A DNA stretch of 18,703 nucleotides from DASXRU01 sp039933315 (GTDB lineage Bacteria > Acidobacteriota > Blastocatellia > Pyrinomonadales > Pyrinomonadaceae), in NCBI GenBank assembly GCA_039933315.1, contig JBDTOI010000076.1, positions 1 through 18,703 on the forward strand, given 5' to 3'. Below the pieces are notes generated by a model that was given only the letters and a program-made list of their open reading frames with translations, had not been told where the DNA came from and made no database searches. The translations under genes and the position numbers were made by a program. Position 1 is the stretch's first letter. The number at the start of each line of letters is the position of its first letter. Below, one piece after another: positions 1-9,306 of this stretch.

Positions 1-2
1 AC

Positions 3-2504
3 GGGATGGAGCATGGCGGGCATCTGCGGCTCTTCGGTCTCGCGCGCGAACTGGTTGCGGCAGGGCATGAGGTTTACTTCGCTGTGCCGTGCAAACGAAC
101 GGACGACCCAGGCGTGCGCGAAAACTATCTGCGTGATTTGCAGGCGCGGGGGATCATCACGGGCTTTTACACGCTCACATACAAACATCCGGCCAAGCGC
201 GGCAAACTGGCACGTCTGCTCTTGCACCCGGCGCTGTCGAATCGCGTGCTCAAGCAAGCGCAAGCGCCCGCCGTTCGCGCGCTGCAAGAGATTATCACCA
301 ACCACGCGATTGACTTATGTGTCCTGTCCGACCGCAACCTGCTCTTCGTGCTCGACCGCATAAAACGGGACGTGACGACGGTCGTGGATTGGGTGGATTC
401 TTATGTCCTCTATCACACCCGGGAACTACGAATGCTGCTGCGTGCGCGGCGCTTCGCGCAGGCTGTAAAGTCCGCCCGCTATCTGCTTGACGAGTTCGTT
501 GTTGAGCGTTACTACGGGAGGCAGAGCGCAGTCAATCTCGTCGTCTCGCCGGTTGATCGGCAATGGCTGGATCGCGTCAACCGCGCACCTGCTAAGAACC
601 GTGTCTTGTTGAACGGTCTGACCAGCCCCGTGGCTGAGAGTCACGAAGACAAAATACCGTACCGGCTCATCTTCACCGGCAATATGAATTTTCCTCCCAA
701 CTATGAATCGGCGCTCTGGTTCATTGATCGCGTCTGGCCCTTGTTGCGCGCGCGCCAGCCCGCCCTCAAATTGGTCGTGGCCGGCGCAAAGCCGGTGGCC
801 GAACTGGTGGCGCGGGCCGGCGTGGATATCGAAGTGCCCGGCTATGTCGCCAACATCGGGCGCGAGATCGCCCGCAGCGAGTTGTACGTTGCGCCGCTCG
901 TCTGCGGCGGCGGCTTCAAGAACAAGGTCATTGAAGCCATTGCCAACGGGACGTTTGTCGTGGCGACGAGCCTCGCCGTCGAGTTTCTCGACAGCGCAAC
1001 GCAGCAGCAGATGTTGCTGGCCGACAAGCCCGCGGCGATGGCGGCCGCCATTCTCGCCTACTTCGAGTGTCCGCAGAAATTCGCACCGCGCCTGCGAGCG
1101 CTGCAACAACTCGTGCGCACAGAATTCAGTTGGCCGGCGCGCGCACGTGAACTGGCCGCGCTAGCTTACGAGGGGCGAGCCCGCCGCGCACTCTACTTGC
1201 AACGAACTCTCGATCAAGGTCGCCTAAAGCGGAACCAGTCCGCATCGACTCCACCCTCCCAGCCGAAGCCGAAACGGGCGGCTAGCTCAGGTCATACCAT
1301 CGCCCACGTTATGCCGTGGGATGGCGTGGGTGGCACCGAACACGCGACGCTGCGGATTGCGCAGGCCACCGCAAATGCACACCTACGACACGTCATGTTC
1401 TGCCTGCGCGACGCACCGACAGTCAACGACTTCTTTACGGCGGCGGGTTTCGAGACAGTTGCCTACGAAAGAATTGAGCCCAGCTACCGGCATGCGCCGT
1501 CTTACCTGCTCGCCTCCTACCGACTGGCACGCGAGTTCCGGCGACTTGAGATCGACCTCGTCCATTGCGCGGATGTGGCGGCCGGTTTCACAGCCGGACT
1601 AGCGGGACTAATGGCGTGCGTCCCGGTGCTGTGCCATGTCCGGAGTCGACACGTTGCCCTCTCGCGCCGCGATCGAAGTTTTCTGCGCGCCATCAATAAA
1701 TTCGTATTCGTGTCGGTAGACGCGTGGCGGCATTTCGCTTACAAAGTCAGCGCGCGGCGCGGGGTTATGGTTTACGACGGCATTGACGTTTGCGCCGAAG
1801 ATACCAGCACGTCCGCGCGTGAAGTGCGCGAGGAATTGGGCATAGGCAACGGCATCAAGGTCATCGGAATGGTGGCACGAGTGTCACCGCAAAAAGATTA
1901 CTCTACGCTGGCCAAAGCCGCAGCGCGCGTTATTGCGAAGCATCCGCTTGTACGGTTCCTAATTGTCGGCGATCACGCGGAGAGAGCCGTGCATCGGCGT
2001 CATTATGAAGAAGTCAAACACATGCTGGCCATCAACAATGTTACACCCCACTTTATTTTTACCGGCTTTCGTCCTGAGGTGGCGCGCCTCATCAGCGCGA
2101 TGGACATCTTTGTACTGAGCACACATATCGAGGGATTGCCGTTAGTCTTATTGGAAGCGATGGCACAGGCCAAGCCAGTGGTAGCGACAGCGGTGGGGGG
2201 GATTCCGGAGATCGTGTGCCACGACCAGACCGGACTACTTCACGCGCCACAAGACGATGCCCAACTGGCTGAAGAGATTATTTTTTTGCTCGACGATGAG
2301 CAGCGGGCGGCTCGGCTTGGCGCGGCGGGACAGCAGGCGATAAAAACGCATTGGAGCAAGGAACAGTTCGCCGCCAACATGGTGAAGGAATACAACACCA
2401 TGCTGGGAGATAGGCAGCCACGCCGTGCGGTGCCGATCTCGCCAATGCGATCGACTAGCTTGAGAGTAATCACCGGAGAGGGGCTTGAGAGATCGAGTGA
2501 TTAG
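3..2504 (+). CDS. Tandem fusion of two GT4 glycosyltransferases (5' end cut by window edge)
   Basis: The product is a cytoplasmic or membrane-associated protein that would add two sugars to a growing surface polysaccharide. Residues are counted from the Met codon at base 6. Domain 1 (about 1-400) resembles sugar transferases of the exopolysaccharide type: a 'GNMNFPPN' stretch followed by 'WFIDRVWPLL', then a donor-site loop C300-GGGFKNKVIE310. A Pro/Lys/Ser-rich linker lies near 405-427. Domain 2 (about 428-815) is a second complete GT4 with an N-terminal 'GVGGTEHATLRIAQ' loop and the E-x7-E donor motif (E709, E717) followed by 'KPVVATAVGGIPEIV'. The frame is open to the left edge, and a normal GT4 N-terminus has a further beta strand before 'HGGHLRLF', so the real start is probably upstream. 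The last 20 bases overlap the flippase gene. The GT4 assignment is secure; donor and acceptor sugars cannot be told. Confidence 0.9.
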   Translation, partial: GMEHGGHLRLFGLARELVAAGHEVYFAVPCKRTDDPGVRENYLRDLQARGIITGFYTLTYKHPAKRGKLARLLLHPALSNRVLKQAQAPAVRALQEIITNHAIDLCVLSDRNLLFVLDRIKRDVTTVVDWVDSYVLYHTRELRMLLRARRFAQAVKSARYLLDEFVVERYYGRQSAVNLVVSPVDRQWLDRVNRAPAKNRVLLNGLTSPVAESHEDKIPYRLIFTGNMNFPPNYESALWFIDRVWPLLRARQPALKLVVAGAKPVAELVARAGVDIEVPGYVANIGREIARSELYVAPLVCGGGFKNKVIEAIANGTFVVATSLAVEFLDSATQQQMLLADKPAAMAAAILAYFECPQKFAPRLRALQQLVRTEFSWPARARELAALAYEGRARRALYLQRTLDQGRLKRNQSASTPPSQPKPKRAASSGHTIAHVMPWDGVGGTEHATLRIAQATANAHLRHVMFCLRDAPTVNDFFTAAGFETVAYERIEPSYRHAPSYLLASYRLAREFRRLEIDLVHCADVAAGFTAGLAGLMACVPVLCHVRSRHVALSRRDRSFLRAINKFVFVSVDAWRHFAYKVSARRGVMVYDGIDVCAEDTSTSAREVREELGIGNGIKVIGMVARVSPQKDYSTLAKAAARVIAKHPLVRFLIVGDHAERAVHRRHYEEVKHMLAINNVTPHFIFTGFRPEVARLISAMDIFVLSTHIEGLPLVLLEAMAQAKPVVATAVGGIPEIVCHDQTGLLHAPQDDAQLAEEIIFLLDDEQRAARLGAAGQQAIKTHWSKEQFAANMVKEYNTMLGDRQPRRAVPISPMRSTSLRVITGEGLERSSD

Positions 2505-4026
2505 CGAAGCTACAAAGAGAGGCGGTTCATTAACAGAGCGCGCGTTCTGGCTGATGTTTGCCAAGACGCTCGGCTTCGTTTTCAGTTTTGCCTTGCCGCT
2601 CCTGCTCGTGCGACGCCTGAATCAGACCGAATACGGGTTGTATAAGCAGGTGTTCCTCGTTGTGACGACTTCGTTGGCAGTGTTCCCACTCGGCTTTGGG
2701 ATGAGCGCATTTTACTTTCTGCCGCGCGAACATGAACGGCAGGGGGCGGTCGTTTTCAATATCATGCTTCTTAATTTCGCCGTTGGCGGCCTCGCGTGTC
2801 TCACACTGCTGATTGCGCCTCAGGTGCTGGCCGGGCTTTTCGGCAGCGCGGAGCTCGTGCCTTACGCGCCGCTCGTCGGATTTATCATCCTGTTCTGGCT
2901 CGTCTCGGCCTTTCTAGAAATCGTCGCTATAGCTAACCAGGAAGCTAAGCAAGCGACGATGTTCATCATCATCGCGCAGTTCACCAAGACCGCTCTGCTG
3001 CTCGCCGCCGCGACCGCCTTTGCTTCCATCGAGTCGCTGCTCTGGGCCGCTCTGATTCAAGGCATACTACAAACCATCGTTTTGTTCGGCTACTTACATT
3101 CGCGCTTCGCCGGCTTCTGGCGGAGGTTTGATTGGCCACTGATGGGCTTGCAGTTGTCGTATGCGTTGCCGATTGGCTTGGGCGGATTGATCTTCGCCGT
3201 TCTGATGGATTTACACAACTACTTCGTCTCGCATCGCTTCGGCGCGGCGACGTTTGCGCTCTACTCAGTCGGGTGTTTTAGCCTGCCGCTCGTAGGCATC
3301 ATTGGAGAGTCGGTCGGGGCGGTGATGATTTTGCGGGTCAGTCAATTGCAAAAGCAGGGCGATTCGCGCGAGATCGTGCTACTCACAGCGCGTGTGATGC
3401 GTAAGTTGGCGGCGCTGTATTTCCCGCTATACGTATTTCTCATTGTCGTCGGGCGTGAGTTCATCATCTTACTGTTTACGGCTCGTTATCTGGATAGCTG
3501 GCCGGTATTCGTTATTAATTTGACGATGCTTCCGACCCTGATTTTAATCGTTGATCCGATCATGCGCGCGCATGCAGAACATCGCTTCTTTCTATTAAAG
3601 GTGCGCGCCGTCACCGTCGTGGTGCTCTTCGTCGCGCTATGGTTTACTACCGGGTATTTTGGGATGGTAGGGGCGATCTCGATCATGGTAACCGTCACGC
3701 TGATTGACCGCCTGATCGAGACCGGCAAAGCGTGGCGGATTATCGGGGTAACGCCGCGAGACATCGTGCTCTTGAAAGATGTTGGCAAGATCGGGTTAGC
3801 CGCCCTTCTGGCAGGTGTAGCGGCGGCCGGTGCACGCTCCCTGGTACTTGGCCTGAAACCCTTCTTCGTACTGCTCCTCTGCGGCGTAGTGTTCGCGCCC
3901 ATTTATATCGCTTGTACGTGGCTCTTCGGTGTCGTTACGCTCGATGAGCGGGACTTCCTCCTACGGCATTGGGCAGTGGTGCAACGTCGTACGTTGTGGC
4001 GGCGCGCCGAAAACTCGCTCGTTTGA
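2485..4026 (+). CDS. Polysaccharide flippase (Wzx/oligosaccharide flippase family)
   Basis: This is a 513-residue, highly hydrophobic protein with about 12-14 predicted membrane segments, the usual size for Wzx-type flippases of the MOP superfamily, which move undecaprenyl-linked repeat units across the inner membrane. The N-terminus shows the family pattern: a short polar start, 'FAKTLGFVFSFALPLLLVRR', then 'LNQTEYGLYKQVFLV'. I chose the TTG at 2485 because GGAG at 2475-2478 lies 6 bases upstream. A GTG at 2497 is the alternative. Either start overlaps the preceding gene's end (stop at 2502-2504), which suggests translational coupling. A flippase among glycosyltransferases points to a Wzx/Wzy-type pathway, although no Wzy-like polymerase is visible in the window. 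The role is inferred from topology and context; a teichuronic-type exporter would look the same. Confidence 0.88.
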   Translation: MRDRVISEATKRGGSLTERAFWLMFAKTLGFVFSFALPLLLVRRLNQTEYGLYKQVFLVVTTSLAVFPLGFGMSAFYFLPREHERQGAVVFNIMLLNFAVGGLACLTLLIAPQVLAGLFGSAELVPYAPLVGFIILFWLVSAFLEIVAIANQEAKQATMFIIIAQFTKTALLLAAATAFASIESLLWAALIQGILQTIVLFGYLHSRFAGFWRRFDWPLMGLQLSYALPIGLGGLIFAVLMDLHNYFVSHRFGAATFALYSVGCFSLPLVGIIGESVGAVMILRVSQLQKQGDSREIVLLTARVMRKLAALYFPLYVFLIVVGREFIILLFTARYLDSWPVFVINLTMLPTLILIVDPIMRAHAEHRFFLLKVRAVTVVVLFVALWFTTGYFGMVGAISIMVTVTLIDRLIETGKAWRIIGVTPRDIVLLKDVGKIGLAALLAGVAAAGARSLVLGLKPFFVLLLCGVVFAPIYIACTWLFGVVTLDERDFLLRHWAVVQRRTLWRRAENSLV

Positions 4027-4038
4027 GGTTAATCAGTT

Positions 4039-5982
4039 ATGTGTGGCATTACCGGCTTCGTCAACCAACACCACCGCCTGCCCGATGTTGAAGCAGCGGC
4101 CGTGCTCGACCGGATGTGCCGCGCACTCACTCATCGCGGGCCCGATGATCAAGGCACAATGGTTGATGGCGGTGTCGCCCTCGGCATGCGGCGTCTCTCC
4201 ATCATCGATCTGGCGGGCGGTCACCAGCCGATTTCAGGCTGCGACAAATCCGCCGCCATTGTCTTCAATGGCGAGATTTACAACTACCGCGAACTGCGGC
4301 GGGAACTCGAAGGCCGCGGCCACACATTCAAGACAAACTCGGACACCGAGGCCATTGTGCACGCCTACGAGGAGCGCGGCGAGCGTTGCGTCGAGACGTT
4401 GCGAGGGATGTTTGCGTTTGCGTTGTGGGACGGCCGAACACGAAAACTCTTCATCGCGCGCGATCGCGCGGGCAAGAAGCCGCTCTATTACACAATCACC
4501 CCAAGCGGCACGCTGATCTTCGGCTCTGAGTTGAAAAGTTTGCGCGAGCACCCGGAGTTTCGCGGCGAGGTAAGCGTGGAAGCGCTCGATGCCTACCTTA
4601 CCTTCGGATACGTTCCCGATCCGCTGACGATCTTTCGCGACGTGCACAAGTTGCCGCCCGGCCATCACCTGACATTCAAAGATGGTGGCGTTAGCGTCAA
4701 GCAGTACTGGGATTTCCCTTACCAGCAGCCACAAGCGGATCCTGCACGGAGCGAAGAGGAATGCCTGGAAGAACTGCGGGCATTGCTTGATGAAGCGGTG
4801 CGGATGCGTCTAGTTGCGGATGTGCCGCTCGGCGCTTTTCTTTCAGGTGGAATTGATTCGAGCACGGTCGTCGGCTTGATGTCGCGTCACATGACTCAGC
4901 CGGTCCAGACTTTCTCGATCGGATTTCATGAAGACAGCTACAACGAATTAAAGTACGCGCGTCTGGCTGCGCAAAGGTTCGGCACGGATCATCACGAGTT
5001 CATCGTCACGCCCGACATCTGCGAGATCGTTGATGAACTGGTCTGGCATTTCGACGAGCCTTTCGCGGATTCTTCCGCGATTCCGACTTATATGGTCTCG
5101 AAGCTCGCCCGCCAATTCGTCAAGGTGGTACTTTCCGGCGACGGCGGCGATGAGGTTTTCGGGGGCTACACGCGTTACGCCGTTGATCGGAAACGCAGCG
5201 GGTTTGCGCGACTGCCGCGGAGCTTCCGCCATCGTGTGATGCAGCCTTTGGGAAGAAGGCTTCCGCATGGCGCATGGGGGCGTAACTACGTTCACAATGT
5301 CGCGCTCGATCCGTTGGATCGTTACATCGAAGACGTCTCGATCTTCACCAGACTTAACAAACCATCACTTTATACCGACGGGTTTCGCCTGCAGTTGGGC
5401 GGGACTGAAGCTACGGCGCGTTTTCGTGAATATGCAGAGCGGTCACGCGCGGACGACCCTCTCGATCCGTTGCTATATCTCGACAGCAAAACTTACCTGC
5501 CCGGCGATATTTTGACGAAGGTTGATCGGATGAGCATGGCCGTGTCTTTGGAGGCGCGGGTACCATTGCTCGATCACAAACTGATCGAATTTGTCTGCAC
5601 GCGCATTCCGGCTTCGATGAAAATGAAGAACCTCGAGACGAAGCACATCTTCAAGCGTGCGGTCAGTGATCTAGTGCCCGCTGAGATCCTGAATCGCCCC
5701 AAGCAGGGCTTTGGCGTTCCCATTGAACAATGGATCAACCAACAGCTGCGCGACCGCGTGCGCAGCACGCTAACCGAACCGCGCACACAACAGCGTGGAT
5801 ACATCGAGCCGCGTTACGTGAAGGTACTGCTTGACGAACACGAACGTGAGCGGCGGGACCACTCAGCAGAGTTGTGGTCACTCTTTATGCTGGAATTGTG
5901 GCATCGCACCTTTGTAGACGGAGTGGGAACTGTCTCGAAAGAGCGGCAACAAGCAAGTGAGCTAGTCAGTGTCGTCGCCTGA
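4039..5982 (+). CDS. asnB: Glutamine-hydrolysing asparagine synthase family amidotransferase
   Basis: The 647-residue protein has the two domains of AsnB. Residues 1 to about 200 form the class II glutamine amidotransferase domain: Met1 is followed directly by the nucleophile Cys2 ('MCGITGFV'), with 'HRGPDD' at 32-37, 'RRLSIIDL' at 51-58 and 'FNGEIYNY' at 76-83. The synthase domain follows, with the ATP-binding PP-loop SGGIDSS at 269-275 and a later 'SGDGGDEVFGGY'. The fold transfers glutamine-derived ammonia to an ATP-activated carboxylate. In polysaccharide clusters such homologues often amidate a sugar acid or serve the cluster in a way not yet defined, so free asparagine synthesis need not be its job here. 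The start is fixed by Cys2; a TGAGG ribosome site overlaps the flippase stop codon. The 3' end overlaps the next open frame by 14 bases if that gene uses its earliest GTG. Confidence 0.93.
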   Translation: MCGITGFVNQHHRLPDVEAAAVLDRMCRALTHRGPDDQGTMVDGGVALGMRRLSIIDLAGGHQPISGCDKSAAIVFNGEIYNYRELRRELEGRGHTFKTNSDTEAIVHAYEERGERCVETLRGMFAFALWDGRTRKLFIARDRAGKKPLYYTITPSGTLIFGSELKSLREHPEFRGEVSVEALDAYLTFGYVPDPLTIFRDVHKLPPGHHLTFKDGGVSVKQYWDFPYQQPQADPARSEEECLEELRALLDEAVRMRLVADVPLGAFLSGGIDSSTVVGLMSRHMTQPVQTFSIGFHEDSYNELKYARLAAQRFGTDHHEFIVTPDICEIVDELVWHFDEPFADSSAIPTYMVSKLARQFVKVVLSGDGGDEVFGGYTRYAVDRKRSGFARLPRSFRHRVMQPLGRRLPHGAWGRNYVHNVALDPLDRYIEDVSIFTRLNKPSLYTDGFRLQLGGTEATARFREYAERSRADDPLDPLLYLDSKTYLPGDILTKVDRMSMAVSLEARVPLLDHKLIEFVCTRIPASMKMKNLETKHIFKRAVSDLVPAEILNRPKQGFGVPIEQWINQQLRDRVRSTLTEPRTQQRGYIEPRYVKVLLDEHERERRDHSAELWSLFMLELWHRTFVDGVGTVSKERQQASELVSVVA

Positions 5983-7426
5983 AGAAATGGATTGGGTTAA
6001 CGGGAGGCATGAGAAAGTAGTGGCGCGTAGGAAGGTCTTATTGGTCGAAGTCAACGAAGTTACCTGGAGCTTGATTGATCCTCTAATCGAGCAGGGAGGA
6101 CTTCCGACGTTTGCACGGCTCAAGCGTGAAGGCGCATGGGCTTCGCCGATGAGTGTTGATTTGCCGCCGCAACTTGATCCCTGGATCACCTGGACGACCC
6201 TTTATACAGGCCGCTCGCAGGCAGACCACAATGTCTTCTTCCTGCAACAGCCGCCCGAAACCATCCGCGCGAAACGCATCTGGGAGATTTGCCACGAGGC
6301 GGGCTTGAGCGTCGGCGTTTACGGCAGCCTCTGCTCGTGGCCGCCACAGAAAGTGGAAGGCTTTTATGTTCCGGACACCTTCGCGCCGGACACTGCGACA
6401 TATCCGGAAAGCTTGCAGCCTGTTCAGAAACTGAACCTCACGTACACGCGTTCGGTTCGTCTTCCCTCGGATCAGGACGGAGTGATGTTCAAAGCGAAGC
6501 TGGGCGCTAAACTTCTCAAACTAGGGTTGAGCGCAAGCACCATCTTCAGGATTGCCCGCCAGCTCGCGCGCGAGCGCCGCGATGCGAACTTGCGCTGGCA
6601 GCGCGTGGCGTTGCAGCCCCTCGTTAACTTTGATTTCTTCAGCCGTCTCTATCGTCAACATCGGCCTGAGTTCGCTTCCTTTCACACCAACCATGTCGCG
6701 CACTACATGCACACGTACTGGAAAGCCATGCAACCCGATCTCTTTCCGCAGGAAACTACAGAAGAGGAGAGACGCAACTACCGCGGGACCATCGAGCACG
6801 GCTACCGCACCGCCGACGAATTGCTGAAACGGATGATGGGTTTGATGGATAGCAATACTGTGATGGTCGTAGCTTCCAGCATGGGGCAAAAGCCTTTCGT
6901 CACCTCGCTCAAGAAAGGAAAGCGCCTCGGCCAGCTTCGCTCGCTTGAGCGTTTGGTGGACATCCTCGGAGCGCAGGGACGCGTGCGCACGCTCCCGACC
7001 ATGTCGGATCAGTTCAATCTCTATCCCAACTCATCCGCGACGAAGGAGCTTTTGTGCGATCGACTTAAGGCCGCCTATATTGATTCGCCCGCCCGTCAGA
7101 TGTTCTATGTTACCGCCGTCGCAGACAACATCACGGTGACGCTAAGGCATCACGATGAAACTTCGGAGAATTCTATTTGTGTCTTTCCGCATCGAGAAAC
7201 CGATAAGTCTTATCGGTTCGAGGATTTGGTTTATGGCACGGGGATGGTCAAATCGGGGTGTCATGATCCGGTGGGCACGCTGATGCTTTACGGCCCGGGT
7301 ATTTCACGCGGTCTGCACGTCTCTGAATGCACAAATCTTGATATCGCGCCCACGCTGCTCACGTTGGTTGGGCTGGGGGTGCCGGACGAAATGAAGGGCC
7401 GCGTCTTGAGCGAAGCCTTCGATTAA
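5969..7426 (+). CDS. Alkaline phosphatase superfamily protein, divergent active site
   Basis: The 485-residue protein has the layout of type I phosphodiesterase/nucleotide pyrophosphatase-like members of the alkaline phosphatase superfamily: 'KVLLVEVNEVTW' as first strand, 'GGLPTFARLKREGAWA', 'WITWTTLYTGRSQADHN' near residues 72-88, a late 'GCHDPVG' with H432, and 'NLDIAPTLLTLVGL' near the end. The residues expected to bind two metals are altered: the usual 'SDHG' step reads S303-S304-M305-G306, and 'FHTNHVAHYMH' has Asn where Asp is common. It may be a phosphoglycerol- or phosphoethanolamine-type modifier of the polysaccharide, or a non-hydrolytic relative. No signal peptide is visible. The start is uncertain: GTG 5969 (14-base overlap), ATG 5987, or GTG 6020 behind GGGAGG at 6002-6007. 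The conserved part begins only after 6020. It lies inside the polysaccharide operon. Confidence 0.75.
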   Translation: MSSPEEMDWVNGRHEKVVARRKVLLVEVNEVTWSLIDPLIEQGGLPTFARLKREGAWASPMSVDLPPQLDPWITWTTLYTGRSQADHNVFFLQQPPETIRAKRIWEICHEAGLSVGVYGSLCSWPPQKVEGFYVPDTFAPDTATYPESLQPVQKLNLTYTRSVRLPSDQDGVMFKAKLGAKLLKLGLSASTIFRIARQLARERRDANLRWQRVALQPLVNFDFFSRLYRQHRPEFASFHTNHVAHYMHTYWKAMQPDLFPQETTEEERRNYRGTIEHGYRTADELLKRMMGLMDSNTVMVVASSMGQKPFVTSLKKGKRLGQLRSLERLVDILGAQGRVRTLPTMSDQFNLYPNSSATKELLCDRLKAAYIDSPARQMFYVTAVADNITVTLRHHDETSENSICVFPHRETDKSYRFEDLVYGTGMVKSGCHDPVGTLMLYGPGISRGLHVSECTNLDIAPTLLTLVGLGVPDEMKGRVLSEAFD

Positions 7427-7466
7427 ACGGCAAGCCATTTTGAAGTCAAAACATCCTTCAGGCGAC

Positions 7467-8657
7467 ATGCGACTAAACGTTCTTTTGATGGTTCCCAGTT
7501 TTCACCAGGGCGGCAGCGAGCGCCAGGGCGTGCAATTGGCGGGACTACTCTCTGCGTCCGGGGCCTATCGCGTTACGCTTGCGTGTCTGGAGCGGAGCGG
7601 TGTGTTACTGCCCGAAGCCCAGCGGCTGGGACTGGGCGAGTTGCCGGAGTTCCCGTTGACCAGCTTCTACGATCGCAATATGGTGACCCAGCTCCGACGA
7701 TGCGCGGCGCTGCTCAAAGCGCAAGCGATCGACGTCGTGCAGACGTTTGACTTTTATACGAATGTGTTTGGGCTGACGGCCGCGAGGCTGGCGCGGGTTC
7801 CTTTGCGCATCGGCGCGCGCCGCGAAAGCGAAGGTCATCGCACGCCGGCACAAAGGTGGGTCGAACGGCGCGCTTTTGCACTGGCGCATGTGGTCGTCGC
7901 CAACGCCGAAGCTGTGCGAGGAGAGTTGATTCGCGACGGCGTGCCCGCGTCAAAGATCGTCACCGTCTACAACGGCATGGATACTAGTCGCGTGGCGCCA
8001 ATCGCGAATCTGAATCGCGCCGGCGTGCTGGCATCTCTTGGTTTGCCGTCGGCGCCTAAACGCAGGTTCGTGACCATCGTGGCCAATCTGCGCTCGCCTT
8101 ACAAAGATCACCCGACGTTTTTGAGAGCCGCGCAAAGAGTTAGCGAGGCCGTGCCGGAAGCGGCATTTGTGCTGGCAGGCGAAGGCCCTTTGACTGAAGA
8201 CATGCGCGTGACGGCTCGTGAACTCGGAATCGAGAATCAGACCTTTTTCCTTGGACGTTGCATGCGCGTAACTGAATTGCTGGCAGTGTCCGAGGTGTGC
8301 GTCCTGAGTTCAAAGGATGGCGAAGGCTTCTCAAACGCCATCACCGAGTACATGGCAGCAGCGCGACCCGTCGTGGCGACCGACGTTGGCGGCGCGCGCG
8401 AGGCGATCATGGCTGGCGATACCGGTTACATCGTTCCGGCTGGCGACGATGAAAAGATGGCGGCGCGGATCATCGAGCTTTTGCTACAGCCCGAGCGTGC
8501 GCAAGCCATGGGAGAACGGGGAAAATTAATTGTCGAAGAAAAGTTTTCCTGCGAAACGCAGCTCGCGCGAACGCGTGAATTATATGACCGGCTGTTGAAA
8601 AGGACCGCGCTCACCGTCGAGCCGAGCGTTGAGATAGTGCGCCGAGAAAGAGTTTGA
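7467..8657 (+). CDS. GT4 family glycosyltransferase
   Basis: This GT-B-fold glycosyltransferase of about 396 residues starts 'MRLNVLLMVPSFHQGGSERQ', a typical GT4 N-terminal strand and Gly-rich acceptor loop. The C-terminal domain has the E-x7-E donor motif (E286, E294 counted from ATG 7467) followed by 'RPVVATDVGGAREAI'. I chose the ATG at 7467 because the first Rossmann strand begins right there; an in-frame TTG at 7440 would add nine residues that do not look like part of the fold. The ribosome site is weak for both. The gene sits 40 bases after the alkaline-phosphatase-like gene (13 with the TTG) and one base before the YdcF-like gene, so it belongs to the same transcript. It probably adds one sugar of the repeat unit; the sugar is unknown. 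Confidence 0.9.
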   Translation: MRLNVLLMVPSFHQGGSERQGVQLAGLLSASGAYRVTLACLERSGVLLPEAQRLGLGELPEFPLTSFYDRNMVTQLRRCAALLKAQAIDVVQTFDFYTNVFGLTAARLARVPLRIGARRESEGHRTPAQRWVERRAFALAHVVVANAEAVRGELIRDGVPASKIVTVYNGMDTSRVAPIANLNRAGVLASLGLPSAPKRRFVTIVANLRSPYKDHPTFLRAAQRVSEAVPEAAFVLAGEGPLTEDMRVTARELGIENQTFFLGRCMRVTELLAVSEVCVLSSKDGEGFSNAITEYMAAARPVVATDVGGAREAIMAGDTGYIVPAGDDEKMAARIIELLLQPERAQAMGERGKLIVEEKFSCETQLARTRELYDRLLKRTALTVEPSVEIVRRERV

Positions 8658-8658
8658 G

Positions 8659-9303
8659 ATGTCGCTGACCAGTCGGCCGCAGTTCTTTGAAATCCTCTGG
8701 CGCCGAGGTCGCATTGTCCTGTTGTTGTTGCTCGCTTGGTCGATTCTGGCTTGGGTGGCTGCAAGGGTCCTGGTCGTGCGTTCGGAGTTGCCGCATGCGG
8801 ATGCGCTCGTGGTGCTTGCAGGTTCGTCCACCTACGTCGAGCGCACTCATCACGCTGCACAACTTTTCGCTGAAGGAGTCGCGGCAAAAGTCGTTTTGAC
8901 CAACGACAACTTGCCAAGCGGATGGTCAGCCGTGCAAGGGCGAAATCCGCTCTTCGTGGAGCGCGCCGCTGATGAGCTAAGACGACAGGGCGTGCCCGCT
9001 GAGAAAATCGAAATTGTGCCGGGCGTCGTGTCCAGTACTTATGACGAAATAATGCGCCTGCGCGAATATTCGGTTGAGCACCGGTTGAGGTCAATTCTGG
9101 TGGTAACTTCTGCTTATCACTCGCGGCGTGCCTGGTGGACGCTGCGTCATGTCTTTCGTGGCAGCGACGTAACAATTGGATTGGATCCTGCTGCGCCAGG
9201 CGAGCAATCGCCGTGGCCCGCAACGTGGTGGTGGCACAGAGTTGGCTGGCAGATGGTTCCGGTTGAATACGCGAAGATGGTCTATTACTGGTGGAGGTAT
9301 TGA
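8659..9303 (+). CDS. YdcF/SanA-like DUF218 protein with one N-terminal membrane anchor
   Basis: The 214-residue protein has a Trp/Arg-rich N-terminus and one membrane segment at about residues 19-40, then a DUF218 domain. The signatures are 'ADALVVLAGSS' (47-57), a 'VSSTYDEIMRLREY' segment, and 'LVVTSAYHSRRAWWTLR', which matches the common 'vTsayHm.RA' motif of YdcF/ElyC/SanA proteins. The orientation implies a domain outside the cytoplasm. Some family members are needed for envelope or lipid-carrier homeostasis, and DUF218 genes recur in exopolysaccharide clusters, but the reaction is unknown. The start ATG lies one base after the previous stop with GAAAGAG just upstream, inside that gene, which suggests translational coupling. 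The methyltransferase gene follows three bases later. Confidence 0.85.
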   Translation: MSLTSRPQFFEILWRRGRIVLLLLLAWSILAWVAARVLVVRSELPHADALVVLAGSSTYVERTHHAAQLFAEGVAAKVVLTNDNLPSGWSAVQGRNPLFVERAADELRRQGVPAEKIEIVPGVVSSTYDEIMRLREYSVEHRLRSILVVTSAYHSRRAWWTLRHVFRGSDVTIGLDPAAPGEQSPWPATWWWHRVGWQMVPVEYAKMVYYWWRY

Positions 9304-9306
9304 TAG

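Noticed and set aside
426..1109. A 227-codon - strand open frame opposite the first glycosyltransferase
   Set aside because: It is a GC-rich antisense shadow; the + strand frame carries clear GT4 motifs.
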